From the NCBI GenBank assembly GCA_940747215.1, contig CALNWS010000005.1:23191-87190 (forward strand): a DNA stretch of 64,000 bases, read 5' to 3'. Origin of the DNA: an uncultured Paraburkholderia sp. (GTDB lineage: Bacteria; Pseudomonadota; Gammaproteobacteria; Burkholderiales; Burkholderiaceae). The position numbers and the translations under genes are program-made. Each line of letters begins with the position of its first letter. The stretch's first letter is position 1. Under the pieces are notes generated by a model. It was not told where the DNA came from and made no database searches. It saw only the letters and a program-made list of their open reading frames with translations. Of the stretch, positions 1-9,855 are shown one piece after another.

Positions 1-384
1 CCGGCTGATCGCCTGTGCGCTGCAGAATCACCCAGATCTGCAGCAGATGCGCGGTCTCGTCCTGCGACGCATTGAACTCGCTATGCATCACGCCCGTGCC
101 GGCTCTCATGCGTTGCACGTCGCCGGGACGGATCGTCGAACCGTTGCCCATGCTGTCGCGGTGCGCGAGCGCGCCTTCGAGCACATAGGTCACGATCTCC
201 ATGTCGCGGTGACCGTGCGTGCCGAATCCCTGCCCGCCTGCTATGCGGTCTTCGTTGATGACGCGCAGCGGGCCAAAGTGCACGTGCTGCGGGTCGCGGT
301 AATCGGCGAATGAAAAGCTGTGATACGAATCGAGCAGCCGTGGTTGGCGTGGCCACGTTCATCGGAGCGGCGAATTTCGATTAT
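1..384 (-). pseudogene. Pirin family protein (YhhW-like), 5' part, broken
   Basis: Pirins are bicupin iron proteins, some with quercetinase activity. The reading frame from the left edge up to about 335 encodes a clear pirin N-terminal cupin ([39 protein letters not shown] with the metal-binding His and Glu residues). Near 335 one base is missing in the NHGWLDSYHS codons (GGCTG instead of GGCTGG), so the first 16 codons lie in another frame. The expected start codon is ATA at 384-382 instead of ATG. Two independent lesions suggest a dead gene. The 3' part lies outside the window. Confidence 0.8.
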
Positions 385-955
385 GGAGCACTCCTCGGGA
401 GCAAATTGCGATGCCCAGAATGTACGGCACGAACGGCTCGACACAATCGGCACGGACGCACCGAATCGTTTCATAAATCCGCGCAATCGGACGCACAACG
501 CCCATGCGCGCGAGTTGGCCGCAGCCGGTGTGCCGCACTGGCACCTCGCCCCTGTTCGGGTAAAATATCGCCCTTTTCAAAAGACACTTGGGAATCGAAA
601 GCGCGTCGCGGGCCACCCCGCAAGGCGCGCGCGGATCCGACAAGCTTGGCAAATCTGGCAAAACGGAGACGAAAACCAAGCGAGACGCGGAACGAGTCCG
701 GCAGAACCTAGCGCGACAGCCGCGCAAGCCGCACCGGTGCGGCCGGCAATGCGAGGCGAATGCGAGACAAACGCCGGGCGAACGCGCGGCAAACGTCAGG
801 CAGATGCAGAGCAAGCGCGAGGCCAGTCGGCATCGGCGCAGGCTCAATCCCACGCGGCGCGACAATTTTGACCGCCTAGAATAGCGGCGGCCAGCCACAA
901 GCTGGCGGTCGTCGAGATCGGCACATCATGACGATCAGTTTGATCTAGGAGAAAC
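385..955. other. Non-coding spacer, no gene seen
   Basis: About 570 bases lie between the divergent pirin and hisJ pseudogenes. The open frames here are arginine/serine-rich with no recognisable family and look like GC-rich noise. The only hint of a promoter is an AT-richer patch near 560-600. No RNA structure was recognised. Confidence 0.4.
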
Positions 956-1730
956 ATGAAGAAGCTCGCACTGTGCGTGGCACTTGCTGTCATGGCCACG
1001 GGCACCATGGCAAAAGAATGGAAGACTGAGTGCATTGGGGTGGATGCCAGCTACCCGCCGTTCGAATCGAAGGCGGCTAACGGCCAGGTGGTCGGCTTCA
1101 GCATCGATCTGACGCGCGCTGTGCGCGAAAATGAACGTCAAATGCGTGTGGGCCGAACAGGATTTCGACGGCATGATTCCCGCGTTGAAGGGCAAGAAAT
1201 TCGACGCGATCGTTTCATCGATGACCGTCACCGACAAGCGCCACACGCAGATCGATTTCTCCGATAAGCTGTTCGATGCGCCCGCATGCATAATCGCGAA
1301 AGCGGGCTCGCCGCTGCTGCCCACGGCGCAGTCACTCAAAGGCAGGTACGTCGGCGTCGAGCAGGGCACGACGCAGGAAGCCTACGCCAAGGCCTACTGG
1401 GAACCGAACGGCGTGACCGTAGTGTCCTATCAGAATCAGAATCAGGTGTACGCCGACCTCACGTCTGGCCGGCTCGACGCGGCCTTGCAGGACGAAGTGC
1501 AGGCCGACGCCGGTTTTCTGAAGACGCCGCGAGGCAAGGGCTTCGCATGGGCCGGTCCCGAAGTGAAGGATCCGAAGACGATCGGCGACAGCACGGCCGT
1601 CGGTCTGCGTAAAAGCGACACCGATCTGAAGGCGATGTTCAACTAGGCACTGGCGCAGGTTCATCAGGACGGCACGTTCCAGAAGCTCGAAAAGCAGTAC
1701 TTCGACTTCGATATTTACTCGAGCCACTGA
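956..1730 (+). pseudogene. hisJ: Basic amino acid ABC transporter substrate-binding protein (ArgT/HisJ type), broken
   Basis: This is a periplasmic Lys/Arg/Orn/His-binding protein of the SBP_bac_3 family. The signal peptide (MKKLALCVALAVMATGTMA) and the first lobe (ECIGVDASYPPFESK) are read from 956. Near 1128 one base is missing (GAAAATGAAC where GAAGATGAAC is expected) and the frame continues as [20 protein letters not shown]. At 1644-1646 an in-frame TAG replaces a Lys codon in FN-K-ALAQVHQDG. The true C-terminus continues in that frame to TGA at 1728-1730. A frameshift plus a nonsense codon make it non-functional. It heads a hisJQMP-type operon. Confidence 0.9.
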
Positions 1731-2023
1731 ACACGCTGAAAGCGGCAACAGGCAGCAACACGCAGTACAAGCGGTACAAAGCGGTATCCACGAAACTCGG
1801 GGCTCGCCCGCATGGGCTTTCACCGAGCTTCGTTATTAGAGTCGTAAAGCTTCAAAACACGAATCGAAAAGCGCGTTGCAAGTCCGGCGACGGGCATGCA
1901 GTCATGATTTGCACAGCGGTGCGCTGTGCGCCGACGCAACCGCGGGTTCCCATTCTCGGCACGCGGCGCACGGCAGGCCGCGTTTTTCGTGGTGCGTCGC
2001 AAACGCATCGTCAAGGACCCGAT

Positions 2024-2714
2024 ATGTTCCTTCAAAGCTTACGGCCCGCTGCTTCTCAACGGCACCTGGCAAACCGTCAAACTGGCGGTGTTGTCGCTGG
2101 TGCTCGCTTTTGTGCTGGGCCTGCTCGGCGCGGCGGCAAAACTGTCGAAGAACCGTTTATCGAACGGCGTCGGCACCGTCTACACGACGCTCATGTGCGG
2201 CGTGCCCGATCTGGTGCTGATGCTGATGCTGCTACTCTTCTACAGCATCCAGATCTGGCTGAACAATCTGACCGACATGCTCGGCTGGGACCAGATCGAC
2301 ATCGACCCGTTCGTGGCCGGCGTCGCGGTACTCGGCTTCATCTACGGCGCGTACTTCACCGAGACGTTCCGCGGCGTGCTTCTCGCCGTGCCGCGCGGCC
2401 AGCTCGAATCGGGCACCGCGTGCGGCATGACCGGCTGGCAGGTGTTCTCGCGCATCATGTTCCCGCAGATGATGCGCTTCGCGCTGCCCGGCATCGGCAA
2501 CAACTGGCAGGTGATGGTGAAAGCCACGGCGCTCGTCGATCATCGGTCTCGCGGACGTGGTCAAGGCTTCGCAGGACGCGGGCAAAGGCACGCTGCGGTT
2601 CTTCTTCACCCTTTTGCTGGCGCCATCTATCTCGTCATCACCACAGTGTCCAACTTCGTGCTGATGTACCTCGAAAAGCGTTACCCGACCGGCATACGAA
2701 AGGCGGATCTATGA
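2024..2714 (+). pseudogene. hisQ: Histidine/arginine ABC transporter permease HisQ-like, broken
   Basis: This is an inner-membrane permease of the HisMQ family. An AAGGA ribosome site at 2012 precedes ATG 2024 (MFLQS), but an extra base near 2037 shifts the start out of frame with the body (YGPLLLNGTWQTVKLAVLSL). The body contains the EAA-like loop region RGQLESGTACGMTGWQVF. Two bases are missing near 2536 (ATALVSIIGLADVVKAS should follow) and the frame is regained near 2615 in LAGAIYLVITTVSNFVLMYL. The stop overlaps the hisM start (ATGA). At least three indels are present, so no normal permease can be made. Confidence 0.85.
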
Positions 2715-3424
2715 TCGAGATCATTCAGGAATACTGGCGCAATTATCTCTATACCGACGGCTACCACTTCACCGGCGTTGCGATCACGCTGTGGCTGCTG
2801 GTCGTGTCGATCGGACTCGGCTTCTGCCTGTCGATGCCACTCGCGGTCGCGCGCGTGTCGAAGAAAAAGTGGCTTGCCGGTCTCGTCTGGCTCTACACGT
2901 ATATCTTTCGCGGCACGCCGCTGTACGTGCAACTGCTGCTGTGCTACACGGGTCTGTATAGCCTCGAGATCGTGCGCAATCACGAACTCACCAACGCGTT
3001 TTTCCGCGACGGCATGCACTGCACGCTGCTCGCCTTCACGCTGAACACCTGTGCGTACACCACGGAAATTTTCGCGGGGGCGATCAAGGCCACGCCTTAC
3101 GGCGAGATCGAAGCGGCGCGCGCATACGGCATGTCGCCGTTCACGCTGTACCGCCGCGTGACCCTGCCTTCGGCGCTGCGCCGCGCGTTGCCGTACTACA
3201 GCAATGAAGTGATTCTGATGCTGCACGCCACGACCGTCGCTTTCACGGCGACCGTGCCGGACATTCTCAAGATCGCGCGCGACGTGAATTCCGCAACGTA
3301 CCAGTCGTTCAACGCGTTCGGCCTCGCCGCACTGCTCTATCTGTGCATTTCGTTTGCGCTCGTGTGGCTGTTCCGCCGCGCCGAGCGTCGCTGGCTCGCC
3401 TACCTGCGGCCGCAAGGCAAGTAA
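2711..3424 (+). CDS. hisM: Histidine/arginine ABC transporter permease HisM-like
   Basis: This is an inner-membrane permease that pairs with HisQ and the ATPase HisP for basic amino acid uptake. It is 237 aa, the usual length, with five hydrophobic segments and the EAA loop [20 protein letters not shown] that docks on the ATPase. Its start overlaps the hisQ stop by four bases, indicating translational coupling. The frame is complete. Because hisJ and hisQ beside it are broken, it probably no longer works as a transporter unless other subunits substitute. Confidence 0.93.
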   Translation: MIEIIQEYWRNYLYTDGYHFTGVAITLWLLVVSIGLGFCLSMPLAVARVSKKKWLAGLVWLYTYIFRGTPLYVQLLLCYTGLYSLEIVRNHELTNAFFRDGMHCTLLAFTLNTCAYTTEIFAGAIKATPYGEIEAARAYGMSPFTLYRRVTLPSALRRALPYYSNEVILMLHATTVAFTATVPDILKIARDVNSATYQSFNAFGLAALLYLCISFALVWLFRRAERRWLAYLRPQGK

Positions 3425-3468
3425 CCCACGTCACGCCGCAAGAGGCTGTGAGCCGGTCAAGAATCCTG

Positions 3469-4248
3469 ATGAACACCAAGAAGCAAAAGCTCTTCGTCGA
3501 CGAGCTTCACAAACAGTACGGCGACAACGAAGTCCTCAAGGGCGTATCGCTCAAAGCAAATGCCGGCGACGTGATCAGCGTGATCGGCTCGTCCGGTTCG
3601 GGCAAGAGCACGATGCTCCGCTGCATCAACTTTCTCGAGCAGCCGAACTCGGGGCGCATCTTCGTCGACGGCGAAGAACTGCGCACGCAGAAAACCAAGG
3701 ACGGCGCGCTGCGCGTGTCCGACCCGAAGCACCTGCAGCGCGTGCGCACCAAACTCTCGATGGTGTTCCAGCATTTCAACCTGTGGACGCACATGACCGT
3801 GCTCGAGAATATCATCGAGGCGCCGGTCAACGTGCTGGGTCTGAAGCGCAAGGAAGCCGAAGAGCGCGCCCGCGAATATCTGGAAAAGGTCGGCCTCGCG
3901 CCGCGTCTGGAGAAGCAGTATCCGTCGCATCTGTCGGGCGGGCAGCAGCAGCGCGTCGCGATTGCGCGGGCGCTTGCGATGCACCCGGACGTGATGCTGT
4001 TCGACGAACCCACTTCCGCGCTCGACCCCGAACTGGTGGGCGAAGTGCTGAAGGTCATGCAGACGCTCGCCGAAGAAGGCCGCACGATGATCGTCGTCAC
4101 CCACGAAATGGCGTTCGCGCGCAACGTGTCGAATCACGTGATGTTTCTGCATCAGGGCCGCGTGGAAGAAGAGGGTCATCCTGACGAGGTTTTTGGAAAC
4201 ACGAAGAGCGAACGGCTCAAACAGTTTCTCTCAGGCAGCCTCAAGTAA
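3469..4248 (+). CDS. hisP: Amino acid ABC transporter ATP-binding protein HisP-like
   Basis: This is the ATPase of the basic amino acid importer, on the cytoplasmic face. It is 259 aa, with Walker [10 protein letters not shown] at 40-48, signature LSGGQQQR from 155, Walker B VMLFDEP at 175-181 and switch His in VVTHEM. The start MNTKKQKLF at 3469 was chosen because homology begins there; an upstream in-frame extension overlaps hisM. The frame is complete and last in the operon. It is intact although two partners are broken, so decay of this system is probably recent or the ATPase serves another permease. Confidence 0.93.
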   Translation: MNTKKQKLFVDELHKQYGDNEVLKGVSLKANAGDVISVIGSSGSGKSTMLRCINFLEQPNSGRIFVDGEELRTQKTKDGALRVSDPKHLQRVRTKLSMVFQHFNLWTHMTVLENIIEAPVNVLGLKRKEAEERAREYLEKVGLAPRLEKQYPSHLSGGQQQRVAIARALAMHPDVMLFDEPTSALDPELVGEVLKVMQTLAEEGRTMIVVTHEMAFARNVSNHVMFLHQGRVEEEGHPDEVFGNTKSERLKQFLSGSLK

Positions 4249-4874
4249 TGCGTGGTATTTCAAACCCGTAAAAAACGCGGTTATTGCGATTCGGATTACC
4301 CAATATTTGGGCTGTAGTAAAAGTAGCATTACAGTGCGCTTACAATCGCCTTTTTTGTTTCGCTCACCTGCCTATTCGTGCGATTCTCTGCCAGAGAGCC
4401 TTGCCTAACGCGGCTTTCCGAGCGGTCTCAACGTCCTACTCTGCCGTTTCTTAAGCGTCAATAGTGGCAATCCTTAACGTTGCTCGCGCCGATCCGTGAT
4501 TCCCTTGTCACATAAGGGCTTCAGGCTTTTTTGGGCGACCCGCAATGGGTCGCCGCGCACATTCGTATTGCAATTTGGCGACACCGGTCAGGCCGCGTAC
4601 TAATTTCTTCTCCCATCTAAGGGTATTTTTGATAAATTAGTAACTAAAGTAGCAAAACAAAGTTCATTCAAAGTAGTTTCACTTCAAGGCACAGAGGAGA
4701 ACCGGTCGGCGAGGGATCGGCATGACGACCAGATAGCCCCAAGGCTGCACGTCACGGCAGGAGACCCAATCCACCCGCTAATCTCCTTGGTACCGATTTC
4801 TGTTCGGCGCTGCCTGCGTCCAAACACCATTCGCAGTACTGGGTTTCACCTTTTGACAGGGTATGGAGGAGAAG
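4249..4874. other. Long porin upstream region with one hairpin
   Basis: About 620 bases, AT-richer than the genes, with no convincing reading frame. A hairpin GGCGACCC/GGGTCGCC with a 5-base loop lies at 4534-4554; its T-run precedes the stem on the + strand, so it is not a classical terminator for hisP. The stretch 4620-4680 is AT-rich and has two copies of AAAGTAG. It is a likely promoter and leader for the porin gene, but no element was firmly identified. Confidence 0.35.
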
Positions 4875-6026
4875 ATGAAGAAAGCTTTGCTCGCCGCTGC
4901 GCTGATGTCAGCCGGCGTTGTTGCGCACGCCCAAAGCAGCGTGACGTTGTACGGCCGTCTGGATGCCGGCATCGAGTACATGTCGGGTATTCCGCAAGGT
5001 GTGGGTGCGAATGGTCAGGCAACGGGCAGCACGAGCCGTTGGCGCGCAGAAAGCGGCGACTGGGGCACCAGCCTGTGGGGTATGAAGGGCGTTGAGGACA
5101 TCGGTGGCGGCAACAAGGTCCTGTTCCAGTTGGAAGGCTCCTTCAACACCATGACCGGCGCAGGCCTTGGCGGTGGCGGCCTCTTCAATCGTTGGGCAAC
5201 GGTGGGTCTGTCGAACGACCAGTACGGTACGTTCACAATGGGCCGCATGCTCTTCATCTCGAACGGCGACTGGAACTTCGACCCGTTCGGTCAATCCAAT
5301 TGGTCGTCGGCATCGCTAGTGCGTGGCCGCAACTGGCCGCAATCGAGCAACAACTTCGCGTACCAGTCGCCGAAGATCGCCGGTTTTGACTTCTACGGCC
5401 AGTACGCGCTGTCGAATGCAACGAGCTGGAACGGCAACGGCACGACCCCGCAAGGCCGTGAAGCTGGCGCACAGATCACCTACACGAACTCGCTGTTCCA
5501 GGTTCGCGGTATGTACGACGAAATCCGCAATCCGGCTAACGGCGCGCTGTACGGCCCGGGCACCTCGATCGTCAACGCAGGCAATGCAGGCGGCGGCGTT
5601 TTCGCGGCATCGCGTGAATACTCGGCGTTCGTGAACGTGTTCCTCGGCCAGCTCAAGATTGAGGGTGCCTACCAAGCCATCCGTTCGGCAGGTGCAACGG
5701 GCGTTCTGCCGGGCCAGCCGACTACCCTCGATCACGAATGGGGCGGTGTGACGTGGCAAGCAACGCCGGCAGCGGCGCTGATCGCTGCAGTCTACCACGT
5801 AAACGGCAACAACGGTGCGGGCAACGCAACGATCTACACAGTTGGCGGTTCGTACAACCTGTCGAAGCGCACGCTGTTCGACGTCCAGGTCGCGCAAGTG
5901 CGTAACAGCAAGACGGCTAACTATGGCCTGAACGCTAACAACCCGGGCACGTCGACGGCAACGGACAACCCGTTGGTCGGTCACCAGCAGACCGGCGTGT
6001 ACGCAGGTATTCAACACTCGTTCTAA
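4875..6026 (+). CDS. Gram-negative general porin (OmpC-like, Burkholderia type)
   Basis: This is an outer-membrane trimeric beta-barrel porin for passive entry of small hydrophilic solutes. It is 383 aa with signal peptide MKKALLAAALMSAGVVAHAQ followed by SSVTLYGRLDAGIEYM, the usual first strand of Burkholderia porins. It has alternating Gly/aromatic strands and ends in a terminal Phe (GVYAGIQHSF) needed for BAM insertion. ATG 4875 is preferred over ATG 4863 because GGAGGA lies just before it and the signal peptide starts there. The frame is complete and two hairpins follow it. It is retained intact amid broken neighbours. Confidence 0.95.
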   Translation: MKKALLAAALMSAGVVAHAQSSVTLYGRLDAGIEYMSGIPQGVGANGQATGSTSRWRAESGDWGTSLWGMKGVEDIGGGNKVLFQLEGSFNTMTGAGLGGGGLFNRWATVGLSNDQYGTFTMGRMLFISNGDWNFDPFGQSNWSSASLVRGRNWPQSSNNFAYQSPKIAGFDFYGQYALSNATSWNGNGTTPQGREAGAQITYTNSLFQVRGMYDEIRNPANGALYGPGTSIVNAGNAGGGVFAASREYSAFVNVFLGQLKIEGAYQAIRSAGATGVLPGQPTTLDHEWGGVTWQATPAAALIAAVYHVNGNNGAGNATIYTVGGSYNLSKRTLFDVQVAQVRNSKTANYGLNANNPGTSTATDNPLVGHQQTGVYAGIQHSF

Positions 6027-6038
6027 TCGAACGAAGAA

Positions 6039-6093
6039 GCGCCCCGGAAAAACTTCCGGGGCGCAAACCAGAATTCTCCGGGAGAATCTTTTT
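6039..6093 (+). terminator. Tandem hairpins after the porin gene
   Basis: A perfect 11-bp stem GCGCCCCGGAA/TTCCGGGGCGC (6039-6064, loop AAAC) is followed by a second stem ATTCTC/GAGAAT (6073-6087) and a run of T (6089-6093). The second hairpin with its T-run is a normal intrinsic terminator for the porin. Confidence 0.75.
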
Positions 6094-6279
6094 CACGCTG
6101 CTGCGAGAGGCGCGTATCGGGGCGGTATCCGAAAGGGTATCGCACCGTGTTAGTATCGCACCGTTTTTATTTCGACGCTGCATCGCGCAGGTGCACTTAA
6201 AACCGCCACTACTGCTGCTCTGCCGCTACGGCTGCGGCACTTCTTCAGGCCGCCTGTAGCAGCGGCCTCATGCAAGCAC

Positions 6280-6672
<393 letters not shown>

Positions 6673-6721
6673 CTACGCCGTGAGTCCGGCAAAGTACGCC
6701 ACATCGTGGTGCGCGCCGTGC

Positions 6722-8284
6722 TCACTCCACCGGTTCCGTATAACGCGACGTAATTGGATAACGCCAGTCGCGGCCGAACGCGCGATGCGTGACGCGAATG
6801 CCGATCGGTGCCTGACGGAGTTTGTGTTCGTTGATCTTGATGAGGCGCGTGACACGTCAAGTCTTCCACCGCATACCCGCAGCGATGATTTCGGCGAGCG
6901 AACGGTCCTCTTCCATGTACATGCGTATGATCGCGTCGAGCACGTCGTACGGCGGCAGGCTGTCCTGGTCGGTCTAGTTATCACGCAGTTCCGCCGACGG
7001 CGCGCGCGTGAGAATCCGCTCCGGAATCCCGTCCTGCTTGCCGAAAGTGCTGGCCTGATTGCGGTAGTGGCACAAGCGGTACACGAGTGTCTTGGCGATG
7101 TCCTTGATCACCGCGAAACCTCCCACCATGTTGCCGTAAAGCGTGCAGTATCCGACCGCCATTTCGCTTTTGTTGCCGGTGGTCAGCACGATCGAGCCGA
7201 ACCTGTTCGACAACGCCATTAGCAGCGTGCCGCGAATACGCGCCTAAATTTTTTCTTCGGTCGCGTCTTCCGCGCGGCCGGCGAATTCATCGGCGAGCGA
7301 CGTGCGAAACGCGTCGAACATCGGCGCAATCGCGATTTCGTCATAGCGCACGCCGACACGGCGCGCCATTTCGGCGGCGTCCGTCGTGGAAATATCCGCC
7401 GTGTAGCGCGACGACATCATCACGACGCGCACGCGGTCGGCGCCGAGCGCGTCGCACGCAACGGCCAGCACGAGCGCCGAATCCACGCCGCCCGAAAGTC
7501 CGATCAGCGCGCCGGGGAAACCGTTCTTGTTGATGTAGTCGCGCACGCCCATCACGAGCGCTGCGTACACCTGCGCTTCGAGTGAGAGATCAGGCGCGAT
7601 CGCCGCGGGCAGTGGCTTCGCATCGTCGAATTCGACAATCGCCGTGGCTTCCTCGAACTGCGGCATCTTCGCAACGAGTTCGCCCTGCGCGTCGAGCACG
7701 AACGAGCCACCGTCGAACACGAGTTCGTCCTGCGCGCCCGCCGCCTTCGCCATTTGCGCCGCCGACGCGTGCCACGCGTCTTCGCAGATCACCACGCCGT
7801 ATTTCACGCCGTCGAGTTCGAATGCGAACGGCTGCGGATCCGCCGCGAAATAGCGCTTCTCGTCGAACACGTCGGTGTTCGGCAGATCCTGCTTGCGGTA
7901 CGTGCCCGCCACTTTTCCGTCGACGATCAGCAACGCCGCGTTGAACGTGTCGACGGGCGGCACGCCGCGAGCGATCGGCGCGTTTTGAGCGTTTGCATTA
8001 CTATAACCGTGCGCCGGGTCGCGCAGCGGGTAGCCGACGATCACATGCAGGCCAGTGAAGGGCTTGAGCTGTTCGGCGAGGTCCGCCAGTGCGGCAGCGC
8101 TCGCCGTGTAGAACGCGGGACCGCAGCAGCAGATCTTCGGGCGGATAGCCGAAAAGCGCGAGTCCGGGCGCGACAAGCAGCTTCGCACCATCGTTGTGCG
8201 CAGCGGCGACAATCTTCGCGACGTTGCTGGCGAAGTCGCCGAGACAGTGACATTGATTTGAGCAAGAGCGATTCGGGTCTTCAT
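6722..8284 (-). pseudogene. nadE: Glutamine-dependent NAD+ synthetase, heavily damaged
   Basis: NadE amidates nicotinic acid adenine dinucleotide to NAD+; the long form has an N-terminal nitrilase-like glutaminase and a C-terminal synthetase. The start MKTRIALAQINVTV is at 8284. A frameshift near 8245 is reversed near 8127; between them the expected nitrilase sequence (NVAKIVAAAHNDGAKLLVAP) is in another frame. The nitrilase Cys (VVICEDAWH) and the synthetase P-loop (IGLSGGVDSALVLAVA) are present. Then in-frame TAG codons occur at 7246-7244 and 6976-6974, both apparently from CAG, and further indels lie near 6880-6860. The C-terminal end (FGRDWRYPITSRYTEPVE) is still readable. This cannot make a full enzyme. 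Confidence 0.88.
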
Positions 8285-8432
8285 GGCAGGATCGACAGGC
8301 AAGCCGAGGGCTTGCGAGTACCGCGGCTGGTGAGCTCGACGGAAACGGACAAACCGGATTAACGAAGACGCATTCTACGCAGCGCATGCGTCGCTCATTG
8401 GGAACAGTCACACAGATTGAACCAGGAACGCT

Positions 8433-9500
8433 TTGATTGATTATCGCACGGGCATTCTGGCGTCGCCCTCCGAGGTGGACGCTGCCGAATGGAACGCCCT
8501 CCTCGCGCAACAGCCGCAGTTCGTCACGCTCATCGACCCGCGCACGGTCAGGCTCGCAGGTGCCGCGCCCGTCTGGGGCACTCGTACGGCGAGTATGTGT
8601 TCGACTAGGCGTGGGCCGACGCATATACAAGCGCAACGACCTCCCCTACTACCCGAAGTTGCTGTGCGCGGTACCGTTCACACCCGTGCAAGGCAATCGC
8701 CTGTTATCCACGGACGCGCATGCGCTTCGGCATCTCGCGGCCACGTTGATGGCGTTCGCGGAACAGGCCGACGTGTCATCGCTGCACGTGCTTTTTCCCA
8801 CTGAAACGGAAGCCGGCGCGCTCACCGACATGGCCATGATGCAACGCGAAGGCGTGCAGTTTCACTGGCTGAACGACGGCTATCGCGACTTCGACGACTT
8901 CCTCTCCACGCTCGAACAGAAGAAACGCAAGAACATTCGCGCGGAACGCCGCAAGGTCCACGAAGCGGGCATCACGATGCGGCACATTCGCGGCGAAGAC
9001 ATTCAGGACGCGAACTGGCGCTTTTTCGGCAAGTGCTATCGGCAAACGTATCGCGAGCATTTTTCGAGTCCGTATCTGAACCTCGATTTTTTCCGCATGA
9101 TCGGTGCGTCGATGCCGGAAAATCTGCTGCTCGTGATCGCCGAATTCGAAGGCAAACCCATCGCGAGTTCGCTCGTCGTCTATCAGCGCAACGACAAGAC
9201 CGGCGGCACGCTGTACGGCCACTACTGGGGCGCGCTCGAACACGTGCCGTGTCTGCATTTCGAAACGGCCTACTATCAGCCGCTCGAATTCTGCATTGAG
9301 GAAAAGCTCGGCGCGTTCGAAGGCGGCGCACAGGGCAAACACAAGATGGCGCGCGGCTTTTTGCCCACCGTCACGCGTTCGGCGCACTGGCTCGCGCATC
9401 CGGCCTTCGCCGACACCGCGGGCCATTTCCTAGACAACGAAAAAACAGCATCCACGCCTACGTGGACGAGCTGCGCGAACACAATCCGTTCAAAGGCTGA
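8433..9500 (+). pseudogene. DUF482/GNAT-type (peptidogalycan biosynthesis-like) acyltransferase, broken
   Basis: This is a member of the DUF482 family, GNAT-fold proteins of poorly known role. The start is TTG 8433 (IDYRTGILASPSEVDAAEWNALL). The usual segment of about 30 residues between this and the QFVTLIDP strand appears deleted. A TAG at 8606-8608 replaces Trp in EYVFD-W-AWAD. A frameshift follows near 8628 before the well conserved body (YYPKLLCAVPFTPVQGNRLL to GFLPTVTRSAHWL). A last single-base loss near 9443 throws off the C-terminus (SIHAYVDELREHNPFKG, stop 9498-9500). It is divergent from nadE. Confidence 0.85.
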
Positions 9501-9509
9501 AGCGCATTC

Positions 9510-9834
9510 ATGGCGTGGTTTTTCTATCTGCTCGAGTGCTCGGACGGCAGCGTCTATACCGGCATTGCCACCGACGTGCAGGCGCGTTTCGACAAACACG
9601 TGAGCGGCCTGGGCGTGCGCTATACGCGTTCGCGCAAGCCGGTTCGCGTGCTGGCCGACTTCGAACTCGCCGACCGTTCGAGCGCTTCGCGTGCGGAGTT
9701 ATTGGGTCAAGCGGCTCACGGCGCCCGAGAAGCGCGCGCTAGCGGCGGGTTTGAGAACCCTGGAGTCTGTCGTGCCAGTAATCGAAGCCGAGGTCGAAAT
9801 TGCGGGTGAGTCCAAAGCTCAGCTAACAAAATAA
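9510..9834 (+). pseudogene. GIY-YIG nuclease-like protein (UPF0213 type), frameshifted
   Basis: This is a small single-domain GIY-YIG protein; such proteins are putative DNA nucleases of unclear role. The N-terminus MAWFFYLLECSDGSVYTGIATD carries the motif pair (here VYTGIATD with upstream YLLECSDGS) and RYTRSRKPV. An extra T near 9700 (GAGTTATTGG) shifts the frame; with that base removed the protein continues YWVKRLTAPEKRALAAGL to TAA at 9832-9834. Only one lesion is visible, so it is the least certain of the pseudogenes here. Confidence 0.75.
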
Positions 9835-9855
9835 GAATCCGCGAACCCTTAACGC

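Noticed and set aside
385..955. Arginine-rich open frames of 100-180 codons
   Set aside because: Overlapping frames on both strands with no family features; typical chance frames in GC-rich DNA.
4534..4554. Hairpin near the porin leader as hisP terminator
   Set aside because: The T-run is before the stem on the + strand and absent after it on either strand, so it does not fit an intrinsic terminator.
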